Part shown: one piece after another, positions 6,280 through 13,611 of the stretch | Layout of the letters: each line of letters starts with the position of its first letter | How positions within the stretch are numbered: the first letter of the stretch is position 1 | Origin: Campylobacterota bacterium | GTDB taxonomy: Bacteria > Campylobacterota > Campylobacteria > Campylobacterales > SZUA-545 | Direction: 5' to 3' | Assembly: GCA_003561815.1 (NCBI GenBank) | Contig: PWVP01000244.1 | Location: 1 to 20,370, forward strand | Length of the DNA stretch: 20,370 nucleotides | Translations under genes and position numbers: made by a program | The notes under the pieces: model-generated | Database searches by the model: none | Seen by the model: only the letters and a program-made list of their open reading frames with translations | Told to the model about the DNA's origin: nothing

Positions 6280-7422
6280 ATGAAACGCTGTTCGATCTAT
6301 CTGCAAAACGGACTCTTTTTTGAGGCGAGTAGTTTCGGTGCAGAGGGCACCGCGGTGGGGGAGATTGTCTTTAACACCTCCCTAGGCGGCTATCAGGAGA
6401 TTATTACCGATCCCAGCTATGCCGGGCAGTTTATCACCTTTACGATGACCGAGATTGGCAATGTCGGCATCAACCCCCAGGATAACGAGAGCCGCGGCAT
6501 CTACGCCAAAGGGGCGATCGTGCGAAACTACCAGCCGCGCCCCTCCAACTTCCGATCCGAAGAGCCGCTTGGCGCGTTTTTGACGCGTAACGGTATTTTG
6601 GGCATCTGCGATATCGACACCCGCCTTCTGACCCAGACCATCCGAAAAGAGGGGGCGATGATGATGGTCGCCTCCACCGAGGTGCACGATCGCCATGAGC
6701 TGAGCCGTCTACTCGATGCCCAGCCGCCCATCGGCGAGGTCAACTTCCTGGAGGAGGTGGCTACCCAGAAGGCGTATGTGCATACCCAGGGCAGCTGGAA
6801 CCACCAGGCGCTCTGCTTTCGCAAAGCTCAAGAGGGGGGCAAAAAGGTGCTCGCCTACGACTTTGGCGCTAAGCTCAACATCCTCAATGAGCTGGTCGAT
6901 GCCGGGCTCTGTGTAGAGGTGATCCCCTATAACCCCCCCGCCGAAACAGTGATTGCCCGCTATGAAGCGGGTGAGATTGGCGGGGTTTTTCTGAGTAACG
7001 GCCCCGGCGATCCGATGGTGCTAGAGGAGCAGATTGCGATCATTAAAGCCCTGATCGCTAAAAAGATCCCGATGTTTGGCATCTGCCTGGGCCATCAGCT
7101 CCTCTCGATCGCACACGGCTACCCCACCCATAAGCTAAAATTTGGCCACCACGGCGGCAATCAGCCGGTCAAAAACCTAAAGACCGGCGCCGTGGAGATC
7201 ACCAGCCAGAACCACAACTACTCGGTGCCGGATAATATCACCGAGATTGCCGAAGTGACCCATCTGAACCTTTTTGATAACACCATCGAGGGGGTGCGTT
7301 ATCACGATGCGCCGATCTTTAGCGTCCAGCACCACCCTGAAGCGAGCCCCGGCCCCCGCGAGAGCCGCTACCTCTTTAAGGCGTTTGCCGAGCTGATCGA
7401 TGCCCACGCGCCTACCCGCTGA
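6280..7422 (+). CDS. carA: Carbamoyl-phosphate synthase small subunit
   Basis: This is a 380-residue glutaminase subunit that supplies ammonia to CarB for carbamoyl phosphate, which feeds pyrimidine and arginine synthesis. The N-terminal CPSase domain begins MKRCSIYLQNGLFFEA. The class I glutamine amidotransferase domain carries the nucleophile elbow MFGICLGHQL with Cys269 (same number as E. coli) and the HHPEASPGP block (His352, Glu354). I start it at ATG 6280: the frame stays open upstream into the DUF507 gene, but only from here does it match the family. carB is not in the window. The agmatine deiminase gene begins inside its last 23 bases. Confidence 0.97.
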   Translation: MKRCSIYLQNGLFFEASSFGAEGTAVGEIVFNTSLGGYQEIITDPSYAGQFITFTMTEIGNVGINPQDNESRGIYAKGAIVRNYQPRPSNFRSEEPLGAFLTRNGILGICDIDTRLLTQTIRKEGAMMMVASTEVHDRHELSRLLDAQPPIGEVNFLEEVATQKAYVHTQGSWNHQALCFRKAQEGGKKVLAYDFGAKLNILNELVDAGLCVEVIPYNPPAETVIARYEAGEIGGVFLSNGPGDPMVLEEQIAIIKALIAKKIPMFGICLGHQLLSIAHGYPTHKLKFGHHGGNQPVKNLKTGAVEITSQNHNYSVPDNITEIAEVTHLNLFDNTIEGVRYHDAPIFSVQHHPEASPGPRESRYLFKAFAELIDAHAPTR

Positions 7423-8440
7423 GTGGGCGCCCCAGCGCGCGGTTTTAATGACCCTTCCCCGCGCCGAGAGCGACTGGGGGGCCTATCTGCCGGAGGTGCT
7501 CGACTGCTACGCGGCGATGCTTGAAGCGATCAGTCGTTTTGAGCCGGTTGTGCTGCTTTGTGCCGATCGCTCAAGCACCTTGGCGTGGCTAAAGGCGCAC
7601 CACCTTCTTCAGCGCCCTATCCACCCCCTTGCGATCGCCACCAACGACACCTGGATTCGCGACTACGGCCCTATCACCCTTTTAGAGGATGACAAGCCGG
7701 TTCTGTGCGACTTTGAGTTTAACGGCTGGGGACTCAAATACCCTGCCAACCACGACAATCAGGCCACATCCGCACTCCATCAGGCGGGGGTGTTTGGTGC
7801 GACGCCCCTTAAAAAGTGTGGCTGGGTGCTCGAGGGGGGCAGTATCGAGAGCGATGGTGAGGGGACGCTTCTGGTGACGGCCAATTGCCTACTCTCGCCC
7901 AATCGCCACCCGCTGCGCGATCCGGCAGCGATCGAAACGCTTCTAAAGCGGGATCTGGGCGCGAAGCGGGTGCTCTGGCTAACGCATGGCCATCTGGAAA
8001 ACGACGACACCGATGGCCATGTGGATACACTGGCGCGCTTTTGCGACCCGCACACGATCGCCTATGTCTGCTGCGAAGATCGCACCGACAGCCACTACGA
8101 TGCGCTTTTACAGATGCAGAGCGAGCTCAAGGCGCTGCGCCGCCTGGATGGCCAACCCTACCGCCTGGTGCCGCTACCGATGGTGGAGCCGATCTGCTAT
8201 GAGAGAGAGCGACTACCGGCCACCTACGCCAACTTTCTCATTATCAACGGCGCGGTGATTGTGCCCACTTATGGCGCTCCTAGCGACGAGAGGGCGCTGG
8301 ATATCTTGCGCGGGATCTTTGTCGATCGTGAAGTGGTGGCCGTGGAGGCATCGGTACTGGTGCGCCAGCACGGCTCGATCCACTGTGCCACGATGCAGCT
8401 ACCCGCCCCACTTCCCATGAGATCTCTTGAGGCGCCTTAG
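7400..8440 (+). CDS. aguA: Agmatine deiminase (peptidyl-arginine deiminase superfamily)
   Basis: This is a 346-residue member of the guanidino-group-modifying family. Key blocks: NDTWIRDYGP (residues 82-91, substrate-binding Asp), LEGGSIESDG (Glu145), NDDTDGHVDTLARF (His207, Asp209) and the nucleophile block GSIHCATMQLP with Cys329. Agmatine deiminase converts agmatine to N-carbamoylputrescine, part of the putrescine/spermidine route used by Campylobacterota (compare Cj0949c and HP0049). A bacterial peptidyl-arginine deiminase is the alternative, but there is no signal peptide and the length fits the agmatine enzyme. The ATG lies 23 bases inside carA in another frame, so expression is probably coupled. 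Confidence 0.82.
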   Translation: MPTRLPAEWAPQRAVLMTLPRAESDWGAYLPEVLDCYAAMLEAISRFEPVVLLCADRSSTLAWLKAHHLLQRPIHPLAIATNDTWIRDYGPITLLEDDKPVLCDFEFNGWGLKYPANHDNQATSALHQAGVFGATPLKKCGWVLEGGSIESDGEGTLLVTANCLLSPNRHPLRDPAAIETLLKRDLGAKRVLWLTHGHLENDDTDGHVDTLARFCDPHTIAYVCCEDRTDSHYDALLQMQSELKALRRLDGQPYRLVPLPMVEPICYERERLPATYANFLIINGAVIVPTYGAPSDERALDILRGIFVDREVVAVEASVLVRQHGSIHCATMQLPAPLPMRSLEAP

Positions 8441-8445
8441 ACGCG

Positions 8446-8509
8446 TGACCTCGCCGCCGCACTGATATCTAAATATTGCAATTTGCAATCTCCAGACGCA
8501 GTGAGGTCA
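8446..8509. repeat. Nested inverted repeats upstream of the radical-SAM gene
   Basis: Three nested arms fall in the 89-base gap: TGACCTC (8446-8452) with GAGGTCA (8503-8509), ACTG (8461-8464) with CAGT (8499-8502), and ATTGCA (8475-8480) with TGCAAT (8484-8489) around ATT. They could fold as one bulged hairpin. There is no T-run after it on the plus strand, so it is not a standard terminator. The ATTGCA/TGCAAT core could instead be an operator. Confidence 0.35.
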
Positions 8510-8529
8510 GGGGGTGGCACAATAGCCCC

Positions 8530-9708
8530 ATGCAAACGCTTCTTAAAAAGCTCGCCATCTTGGCCGATGCGGCGAAGTATGATGTCGCCTGTAGCGCCTC
8601 CGCTTCGGCACGAAACCCGGCTATGCCGGGGGTGTGCCACGCCTTTAGTGCCGATGGTCGCTGTATCAGTCTACTAAAGGTGCTGCTGAGCAACCACTGC
8701 CTGTATGAGTGCGCCTACTGCAGTAACCGCGCGAGCAGCAACACCCCCCGCGCACGCTTTAGCCCTGAAGAGCTCGCGTGGCTGACGGTGGCGTTTTATC
8801 GGCGCAACTACATCTCAGGCCTCTTTCTAAGCTCCGGGGTCTTTAAAAGCCCCGATCACACGATGGAGCAGATGATTCAGGTGCTCCATCTGCTGCGTCA
8901 CCGCTATCACTTTAGAGGTTTTATCCACCTGAAACTGATTCCTGGCGCATCCGAGGAGCTGATCGAGCAGGCGAGCCTGCTTGCCGATCGGGTCAGCTCC
9001 AATCTGGAGCTTCCCAGTAGCCGATCGCTAAGTCAGCTGGCTCCCCAAAAAAGCCGTGAAGCGGTTCTGGCTCCGATGCAGCAGATCAAATCGATGCGTG
9101 AAGCGCACAAGCAGGCGGGTGCGATGAGTACGCAGCTGATTGTGGGGGCAAGCCCGGAGAGCGATCGCGATATCCTGACCCTCAGCGAGCGACTCTACGA
9201 TCGTGGCCTTTTAAAACGGGTCTACTATAGCGCCTACCAGCCTGTTTTTGGCGCAGCCTCTCTGCCCGCGACCCCTGCACCCCTTTTGCGTGAGCATCGG
9301 CTCTATCAGGCCGACTGGCTGCTGCGCTTTTACGGGTTTAGCGCTTCAGAGATTGTGCCACCCGCCCGCACACAGCTGGATACCCGCTTTGATCCGAAAG
9401 TGGTCTGGGCACTGGAGAATCTAGAGCAGTTTCCACTGGAGATCAACCGCGCTGATTACTGGCAGCTTCTTCGCGTGCCCGGTATCGGCGTGCGCTCTGC
9501 CAGGGCGATTATCCAGGCGCGGCGCACGGGCGCACTCAGTGGCGAGAACATCAGCCGCCTGGGGGTGGCCTATAAACGCGCACGCCACTTTCTATCTGCA
9601 CGGGGGCGCTATCTGGGCGATCGGCTTGAGCCCGGTGCGATCCGGCGTGCGCTAGCGATTCGCCCGCTCTACTATCAGCCTTCGCTCTTTGGGGCGGTGG
9701 CGTCATGA
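8530..9708 (+). CDS. Putative DNA modification/repair radical SAM protein (TIGR03916-like)
   Basis: This is a 392-residue radical SAM enzyme. The iron-sulfur motif C-x3-C-x2-C is at Cys57, Cys61 and Cys64 (CLYECAYC). The N-terminus KLAILADAAKYDVACSAS is characteristic of the group, and the C-terminal part holds a helix-hairpin-helix (LLRVPGIGVRSARAI, Gly318 to Ala325), a DNA-backbone-binding fold. The family is known to occur with a TIGR03914/03915 partner, sometimes fused to a uracil-DNA-glycosylase domain, hence the predicted role in DNA modification or repair; the reaction is unknown. The start at 8530 fits the family; the ATT/TTG region at 8476 is upstream of the likely ribosome site (AGGGGG at 8509-8514). 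It overlaps the partner by ATGA. Confidence 0.88.
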   Translation: MQTLLKKLAILADAAKYDVACSASASARNPAMPGVCHAFSADGRCISLLKVLLSNHCLYECAYCSNRASSNTPRARFSPEELAWLTVAFYRRNYISGLFLSSGVFKSPDHTMEQMIQVLHLLRHRYHFRGFIHLKLIPGASEELIEQASLLADRVSSNLELPSSRSLSQLAPQKSREAVLAPMQQIKSMREAHKQAGAMSTQLIVGASPESDRDILTLSERLYDRGLLKRVYYSAYQPVFGAASLPATPAPLLREHRLYQADWLLRFYGFSASEIVPPARTQLDTRFDPKVVWALENLEQFPLEINRADYWQLLRVPGIGVRSARAIIQARRTGALSGENISRLGVAYKRARHFLSARGRYLGDRLEPGAIRRALAIRPLYYQPSLFGAVAS

Positions 9709-10433
9709 TCTGGCACTACGACGGATCGCTCGAGGGGTTTTGGACGCTGGTGGCGCGCAGCTATCTTGATCGGATGCTACCCGTTCAGATCGTCGCCGCC
9801 TCCTTAGAGCCCGATCTTTTTGATCAGGCGTGCAGGATCGAGCGCGATGAGGCGCTAGCCGCCCGAGCCGCCCAAGGGTTTGCCCGTAAAGCGGGGGAGG
9901 GCAACTACAACCGGGTCGTCGATGCGCTGCGTCTTGAGAGGCCACCGCTTTTAGAGTTGCTACTGTTTGTGCGGCTGGGCTTTAAAGAGCCTCAAGCGCT
10001 GCACGATCGACGCCTGGAGGTCAATCGGGCCGTGGGGAGCGCTGCAGCCTTCGCCTACCGTGAGGCTCATCGCCAGATCGGCTTCGTGCGTTTTATGCAG
10101 TGGTGTGATGAGACCCTCTATGCATCGATCGCACCCAAAGCGGCGATTTTGGATCTGATGGCGCCGCACTTTCAGGATCGCATGGCTCAGGAGCCGCGCT
10201 GGATTATTCACGATCGTGGACGAAATGAGGCGCTTGTGGGGCACTACCGGTGCGCGAAACAGGTGGCGGTTGAGACGCTTGAGAGCCCCCGGTTTTCGGA
10301 GGATGAGGCGCAGATCCAAGCACTGTGGCGCTGCTTTTTTGATCGGGTAACGATCGAGGCGCGCAGAAGTCCTAAGCGGCAACGGCAGCTGGTGCCGCGC
10401 CGCTTTGAGCCCCATATGACAGAGATGCGCTAG
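9705..10433 (+). CDS. DUF4130/TIGR03915 partner of the radical SAM protein
   Basis: This is a 242-residue protein starting MIWHYDGSLEGFWTLVARSY. Aromatic-rich and basic, it has the family blocks IVDALRLERPPLLELLLFVR-like helix, VGSAAAFAYREAHRQIGFVRFMQ, and a basic C-terminus WRCFFDRVTIEARRSPKRQRQLVPRRF. This is the stand-alone DUF4130 form: the C-terminus stops at residue 242 with no uracil-DNA-glycosylase domain, which fused relatives carry. Its ATG overlaps the stop of the radical SAM gene, so the two are almost certainly made together and may form a complex. Its stop overlaps the converging chemoreceptor stop (bases CTAG, 10430-10433). Confidence 0.85.
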   Translation: MIWHYDGSLEGFWTLVARSYLDRMLPVQIVAASLEPDLFDQACRIERDEALAARAAQGFARKAGEGNYNRVVDALRLERPPLLELLLFVRLGFKEPQALHDRRLEVNRAVGSAAAFAYREAHRQIGFVRFMQWCDETLYASIAPKAAILDLMAPHFQDRMAQEPRWIIHDRGRNEALVGHYRCAKQVAVETLESPRFSEDEAQIQALWRCFFDRVTIEARRSPKRQRQLVPRRFEPHMTEMR

Positions 10434-12412
10434 ATTTTAAAGCGTCCGAGCTGGGCGTTGAGCTTATCGGTCATCTGGAAGAGGTGCTCAGCGGCTGCGG
10501 CGATCTCTTCGACACTTCGTGCATTGGAGCCGCTTAGCTCATTGATATGCCCGACATTCTCAATCAACCCTGAGATGCGTCTGGCGGTATCCTGACTCTC
10601 AGCGGCACTCTTTTCGGCCATACTGGCCCCCTCTTGCATCGCCTGGGATGCTTCGTGGATGGTTTGATTCACCCCATCGACCGACTCGGTTAGCTGCTGC
10701 ACTTTCTGGCTGTTCTGGTTCATCGCCTCACTGAGATCACCAATAGACTGGGTGATTACGCTGATGGTCGCATCGCTTTCGGTGAGGCTGCGCTGGGTCC
10801 GTTCAGCCAGTTTGCGCACCTCATCGGCCACCACCGCAAAGCCGCGGCCATGCTCCCCCGCGCGGGCCGCTTCGATCGCCGCGTTCAGGGCCAGCAGGTT
10901 GGTCTGATCGGCGATATCACGGATAACAGAGAGCACCGCCTTGACCTGGTCGGCATCGTGGGAGAGGCGGTTGAGCCGTTCAGCCAGCTCGGTCTCGGTC
11001 TGAACCGATTCGCTGACATTCTGGGCTAGCACCTCCATGTTGCTACTCGCCTCACCGAGGGTTTTGTTCACGCCGATAAGTTTGCTTCGGCTCGCCTCAA
11101 TCCCTTCAAGCATCTGCCCAAGCTGCGCGCGCGCCTCCTCGGCCTCGCCGGTGGTGCGGTTGACCACCTCACTCTCCTCTTCGGCCCGGCGACCGATCTG
11201 GTTGGCGGTTGTGGAGAGCTCATTGGCCACCGATGCGTTCTCTGAGGAGGCGTTTTTAGACTCTTTGATGAGCTTGTGGGTCGCCTCTAAAAAGCGGTTG
11301 ATGCTTGAGCAGGCCAAGCCGATCTCATCGTTTGAGCGAATCGGGAGGCGCTGGGTGAGATCCCCTTCGCCGCTGCTAAGGTTGGCGGCCATGCTGCTCA
11401 GTTCGCGCAGGGGGCGCTTAACGGCCAGCTCCACCACGATCGCAATCACCACCATCACCAGGATAAAGATGAGGGCGATTGTGATTGTCTGGCCCGTGGC
11501 CACCTGGCGCGCCTGATCGGCTGCCTGGCGAATATCGGCCAGGTTCCCCCCTAAAATCACCTCCCCGATCACCTGACCGCTAAAGTCTTCGACCGGTTGG
11601 GTGGTGATGAGATAGTTGGCGGTGGTGGCGTAGTGGCCGTGCGCAGGAAGCGATCGAAGGGCGTTCGCCTCCTGAAGCAGCCGCTGATCGACACTATCGG
11701 CCCCCTGTGCGACGGTGAGGTTGTGTATCTGAGGCACCTCGCCGCCGCCTTGTGCAACCGCCGCCTGAACCACCTCAGCATGATCGGGCGCAAGGGTGGC
11801 AATCAGGCTGGTGTCCAGATTCTCCCTCATGGCGGAGATAACGGTGCCGTAGCCCTGCATAAACTCGACAGAGCCGAGATAGACCGGCCCGTCCATGATG
11901 GGCGCCAGTCCGCGGAAGGTCAGACCCACGCGCCCCACCTCGATAGCGGAGAAGGGCTTCTGTGAGCGCTTCACCTCGGTGATGGTGTGACGAAACCCGC
12001 TTAGGTCATCACCGTGATGGTCGGGCACCCAGGCGCGCAGAAAGCTGTGCACATCGGGGGTGTGCAGATGGATGCGGATGTTTTGAAACGGTGTATTCTC
12101 TCGAAACTCATCCATAATGCGGGTTGAGGCCTGTAACGCCAGGGGGCGATCGAGCTCACGCATCGCCTCGACAAAGGCGTCGTTGTTGGCGATCGTCACC
12201 GCCCCTACCAGTCCGGCGCTGTGCTTCTCTTCGAGTAGCTGCTGGTAGTAGAGCCCCATCTCGGAAGCGGCGTTTTTGTAGGTGCGCTCCTCGACAAGAT
12301 TGGCGCTACGGTTTCCCAGCCAGAAAACAACAGCAATCAGAACCACCGCCGCAACCAGTAGTGGTATATAGATGCGCCAGGCGATTGATAGCCCTTTTTG
12401 CTGAGTGTTCAC
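10430..12412 (-). CDS. Methyl-accepting chemotaxis protein with dCache_3-like sensor
   Basis: This is a 660-residue inner-membrane receptor. TM1 is at about 13-33. The periplasmic sensor (about 34-308) contains IRIHLHTPDVHSFLRAW, GDDLSGFRHTI and VGLTFRGLAPI, typical of the double Cache (dCache_3) fold. TM2 is at about 309-331, HAMP at 332-383, and the signalling hairpin tip is VIRDIADQTNLLALNAAIEA continuing through AGEHGRGFAVVADEVRKLAE (about 497-537). It has no C-terminal CheR-tethering pentapeptide, ending GRFKI. The start is GTG 12412 with AAGGAG at 12423-12418. A sigma-28-like promoter lies upstream (12502-12476). The ligand is unknown. It is tail-to-tail with the DUF4130 gene. Confidence 0.95.
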   Translation of the reverse strand: MNTQQKGLSIAWRIYIPLLVAAVVLIAVVFWLGNRSANLVEERTYKNAASEMGLYYQQLLEEKHSAGLVGAVTIANNDAFVEAMRELDRPLALQASTRIMDEFRENTPFQNIRIHLHTPDVHSFLRAWVPDHHGDDLSGFRHTITEVKRSQKPFSAIEVGRVGLTFRGLAPIMDGPVYLGSVEFMQGYGTVISAMRENLDTSLIATLAPDHAEVVQAAVAQGGGEVPQIHNLTVAQGADSVDQRLLQEANALRSLPAHGHYATTANYLITTQPVEDFSGQVIGEVILGGNLADIRQAADQARQVATGQTITIALIFILVMVVIAIVVELAVKRPLRELSSMAANLSSGEGDLTQRLPIRSNDEIGLACSSINRFLEATHKLIKESKNASSENASVANELSTTANQIGRRAEEESEVVNRTTGEAEEARAQLGQMLEGIEASRSKLIGVNKTLGEASSNMEVLAQNVSESVQTETELAERLNRLSHDADQVKAVLSVIRDIADQTNLLALNAAIEAARAGEHGRGFAVVADEVRKLAERTQRSLTESDATISVITQSIGDLSEAMNQNSQKVQQLTESVDGVNQTIHEASQAMQEGASMAEKSAAESQDTARRISGLIENVGHINELSGSNARSVEEIAAAAEHLFQMTDKLNAQLGRFKI

Positions 12413-12434
12413 AGGTGCTCCTTCGATGTAAGCT

Positions 12435-12455
12435 CTATCATAGCTCTAATGATAG
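12435..12455. repeat. Inverted repeat in the chemoreceptor leader
   Basis: CTATCAT (12435-12441) and ATGATAG (12449-12455) form perfect 7-base arms around a 7-base loop, between the sigma-28-like promoter and the ribosome site. It may be a leader hairpin or an operator. On the minus strand the second arm also gives TATGAT, a possible housekeeping -10 box (12441-12436). Confidence 0.4.
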
Positions 12456-12473
12456 CAGATCGTGACTAATGGG

Positions 12474-12500
12474 AAGTATCGTCCGCTGGGGACGATACTT
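12474..12500. repeat. 10-bp perfect hairpin between mrp and the chemoreceptor
   Basis: AAGTATCGTC (12474-12483) and GACGATACTT (12491-12500) pair perfectly around a 7-base loop, 14 bases after the mrp stop. No T-run follows on either strand, so it is not a canonical terminator. It coincides with the sigma-28-like -35 and -10 boxes, and could be an mRNA end signal, an operator, or a by-product of the two boxes. Confidence 0.5.
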
Positions 12501-12502
12501 TA
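12476..12502 (-). promoter_or_regulatory. Sigma-28 (FliA)-like promoter of the chemoreceptor
   Basis: The minus strand reads TAAAGTAT (12502-12495), 11 bases, then GACGATAC (12483-12476). Against the enterobacterial FliA consensus TAAAGTTT-N11-GCCGATAA this is 7/8 plus 6/8 matches with exact spacing. It implies a leader of about 60 bases before the GTG. The same bases form a hairpin (12474-12500). Confidence 0.65.
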
Positions 12503-12513
12503 GTTAAAAAAGT

Positions 12514-13611
12514 TCAGGAAGAGCAGGCGGATGGGCCGCCGGGGATGGGCTGAATAGCGGCGTTATCCACCGTCTGTTCACCTAAAAAGCGCCAGAGCTG
12601 TTCCGCGGCTGTCAGGTAGCGTTTGGCACTCTCGCTGCTGGGGTGGGCGATGGTGATGGGCTCTCCGCTATCACCCCCTTCGCGAATGGCCGGTTCGATA
12701 GGCATTTCGGCCAGAACCGTGGTGCCGTACTCCTGTGCAATGGCCTCGCAGGTGCCTTTGCCGAAGATGTCATACTCTTTGCCGCTCTCAGGGCAGATGA
12801 AGCCGCTCATATTCTCCACAATCCCGGCGATGGGGATATGGAGCTTTTTAAACATATCCAGACCCCGGCGGGCATCATCGAGTGCGACGGTCTGGGGGGT
12901 GGAGACCATCACGCCGGCGGTGACCGGTACCGCTTGAGCGAGTGTGAGCTGTGCGTCACCGGTTCCGGGGGGCATATCGATAAAGAGCAGATCCAGATCG
13001 CTCCAGAGCACATCGCTAAAGAGCTGCTCGATCGCCTTCATAATCATCGGTCCGCGCCAGATCAGCGACTGGCCCGGCTCCACCAGAATCCCCATGCTCA
13101 TCATCTCCACACCGTGCGCAAAGAGGGGCTGGAGCTTGTTCTGCGCGCTTATCTCCGGCTTGGCCGTCTCGGTGCCGAGCATGCGGGGGATGTTGGGGCC
13201 GTAGATATCGGCATCGAGGATCCCCACCTTTTTACCCTGCATCGCCGCAGCGATGGCGAGGTTGACGGTGGTGGTGGTTTTGCCCACCCCCCCTTTGCCG
13301 GAGCTGACCATGACGAAATTTTTAATCTGCGGGGCGAGGTTGCGCCCCTTAGGGCGGCTCTCCTTAGGCGGCTCAGGCTGCTGAATCTGCAGATCGACCC
13401 CCTCTAGTCCGAGCGTCTGCAGGCGTGGAAGGATATCGCCTCTCAGCTCGTTGGCGATCGCTTCGCCACTGGCGGTAATCTCTAAGACAATCTGCGCGTT
13501 TTTGCCCTCGACGGCGATGGATTTGACGAAGCCGAAGGTGACGATATCCTTCTCAAAACCGGGATAGTTAACCTGCGAGAGCACCTCGCGAATAGAGGCT
13601 TCGTTTATCAC
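12514..13611 (-). CDS. mrp: Mrp/ApbC iron-sulfur cluster carrier ATPase
   Basis: This is a 365-residue cytosolic P-loop ATPase that binds and delivers iron-sulfur clusters. An N-terminal MIP18/DUF59-like domain (about 1-75) precedes the deviant Walker A GKGGVGKT (105-112), the switch segment DADIYGPNIPRML, and the Walker B-like LLFIDMPPGTGD (about 208-219). The usual C-terminal cluster motif CxxC in NMSGFxCPxCG reads CPES (Cys273 to Ser276), so the second cysteine is missing. The protein ends with an extra CSS. The ATG overlaps the thiC stop by four bases; thiC makes an iron-sulfur enzyme, so coupling makes sense. Confidence 0.95.
   Translation of the reverse strand: MINEASIREVLSQVNYPGFEKDIVTFGFVKSIAVEGKNAQIVLEITASGEAIANELRGDILPRLQTLGLEGVDLQIQQPEPPKESRPKGRNLAPQIKNFVMVSSGKGGVGKTTTTVNLAIAAAMQGKKVGILDADIYGPNIPRMLGTETAKPEISAQNKLQPLFAHGVEMMSMGILVEPGQSLIWRGPMIMKAIEQLFSDVLWSDLDLLFIDMPPGTGDAQLTLAQAVPVTAGVMVSTPQTVALDDARRGLDMFKKLHIPIAGIVENMSGFICPESGKEYDIFGKGTCEAIAQEYGTTVLAEMPIEPAIREGGDSGEPITIAHPSSESAKRYLTAAEQLWRFLGEQTVDNAAIQPIPGGPSACSS

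Noticed and set aside
8515..8535. Sigma-54 promoter (TGGCAC then TGC) before the radical SAM gene
   Set aside because: The distance from TGGCAC to TGC is about four bases too long and the TGC lies within the start codon area.
9705..10433. Uracil-DNA-glycosylase domain fused to DUF4130
   Set aside because: The protein ends at 242 residues; no glycosylase motif is present.
12474..12500. Intrinsic terminator for mrp
   Set aside because: The stem is strong but no T-run follows it on either strand; the promoter reading fits better.
12643..13407. Long plus-strand open frame opposite mrp
   Set aside because: It is a GC-driven shadow rich in Gly/His/Asp with no domain, antisense to a clear mrp gene. 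The same applies to 14067-14840 opposite thiC.
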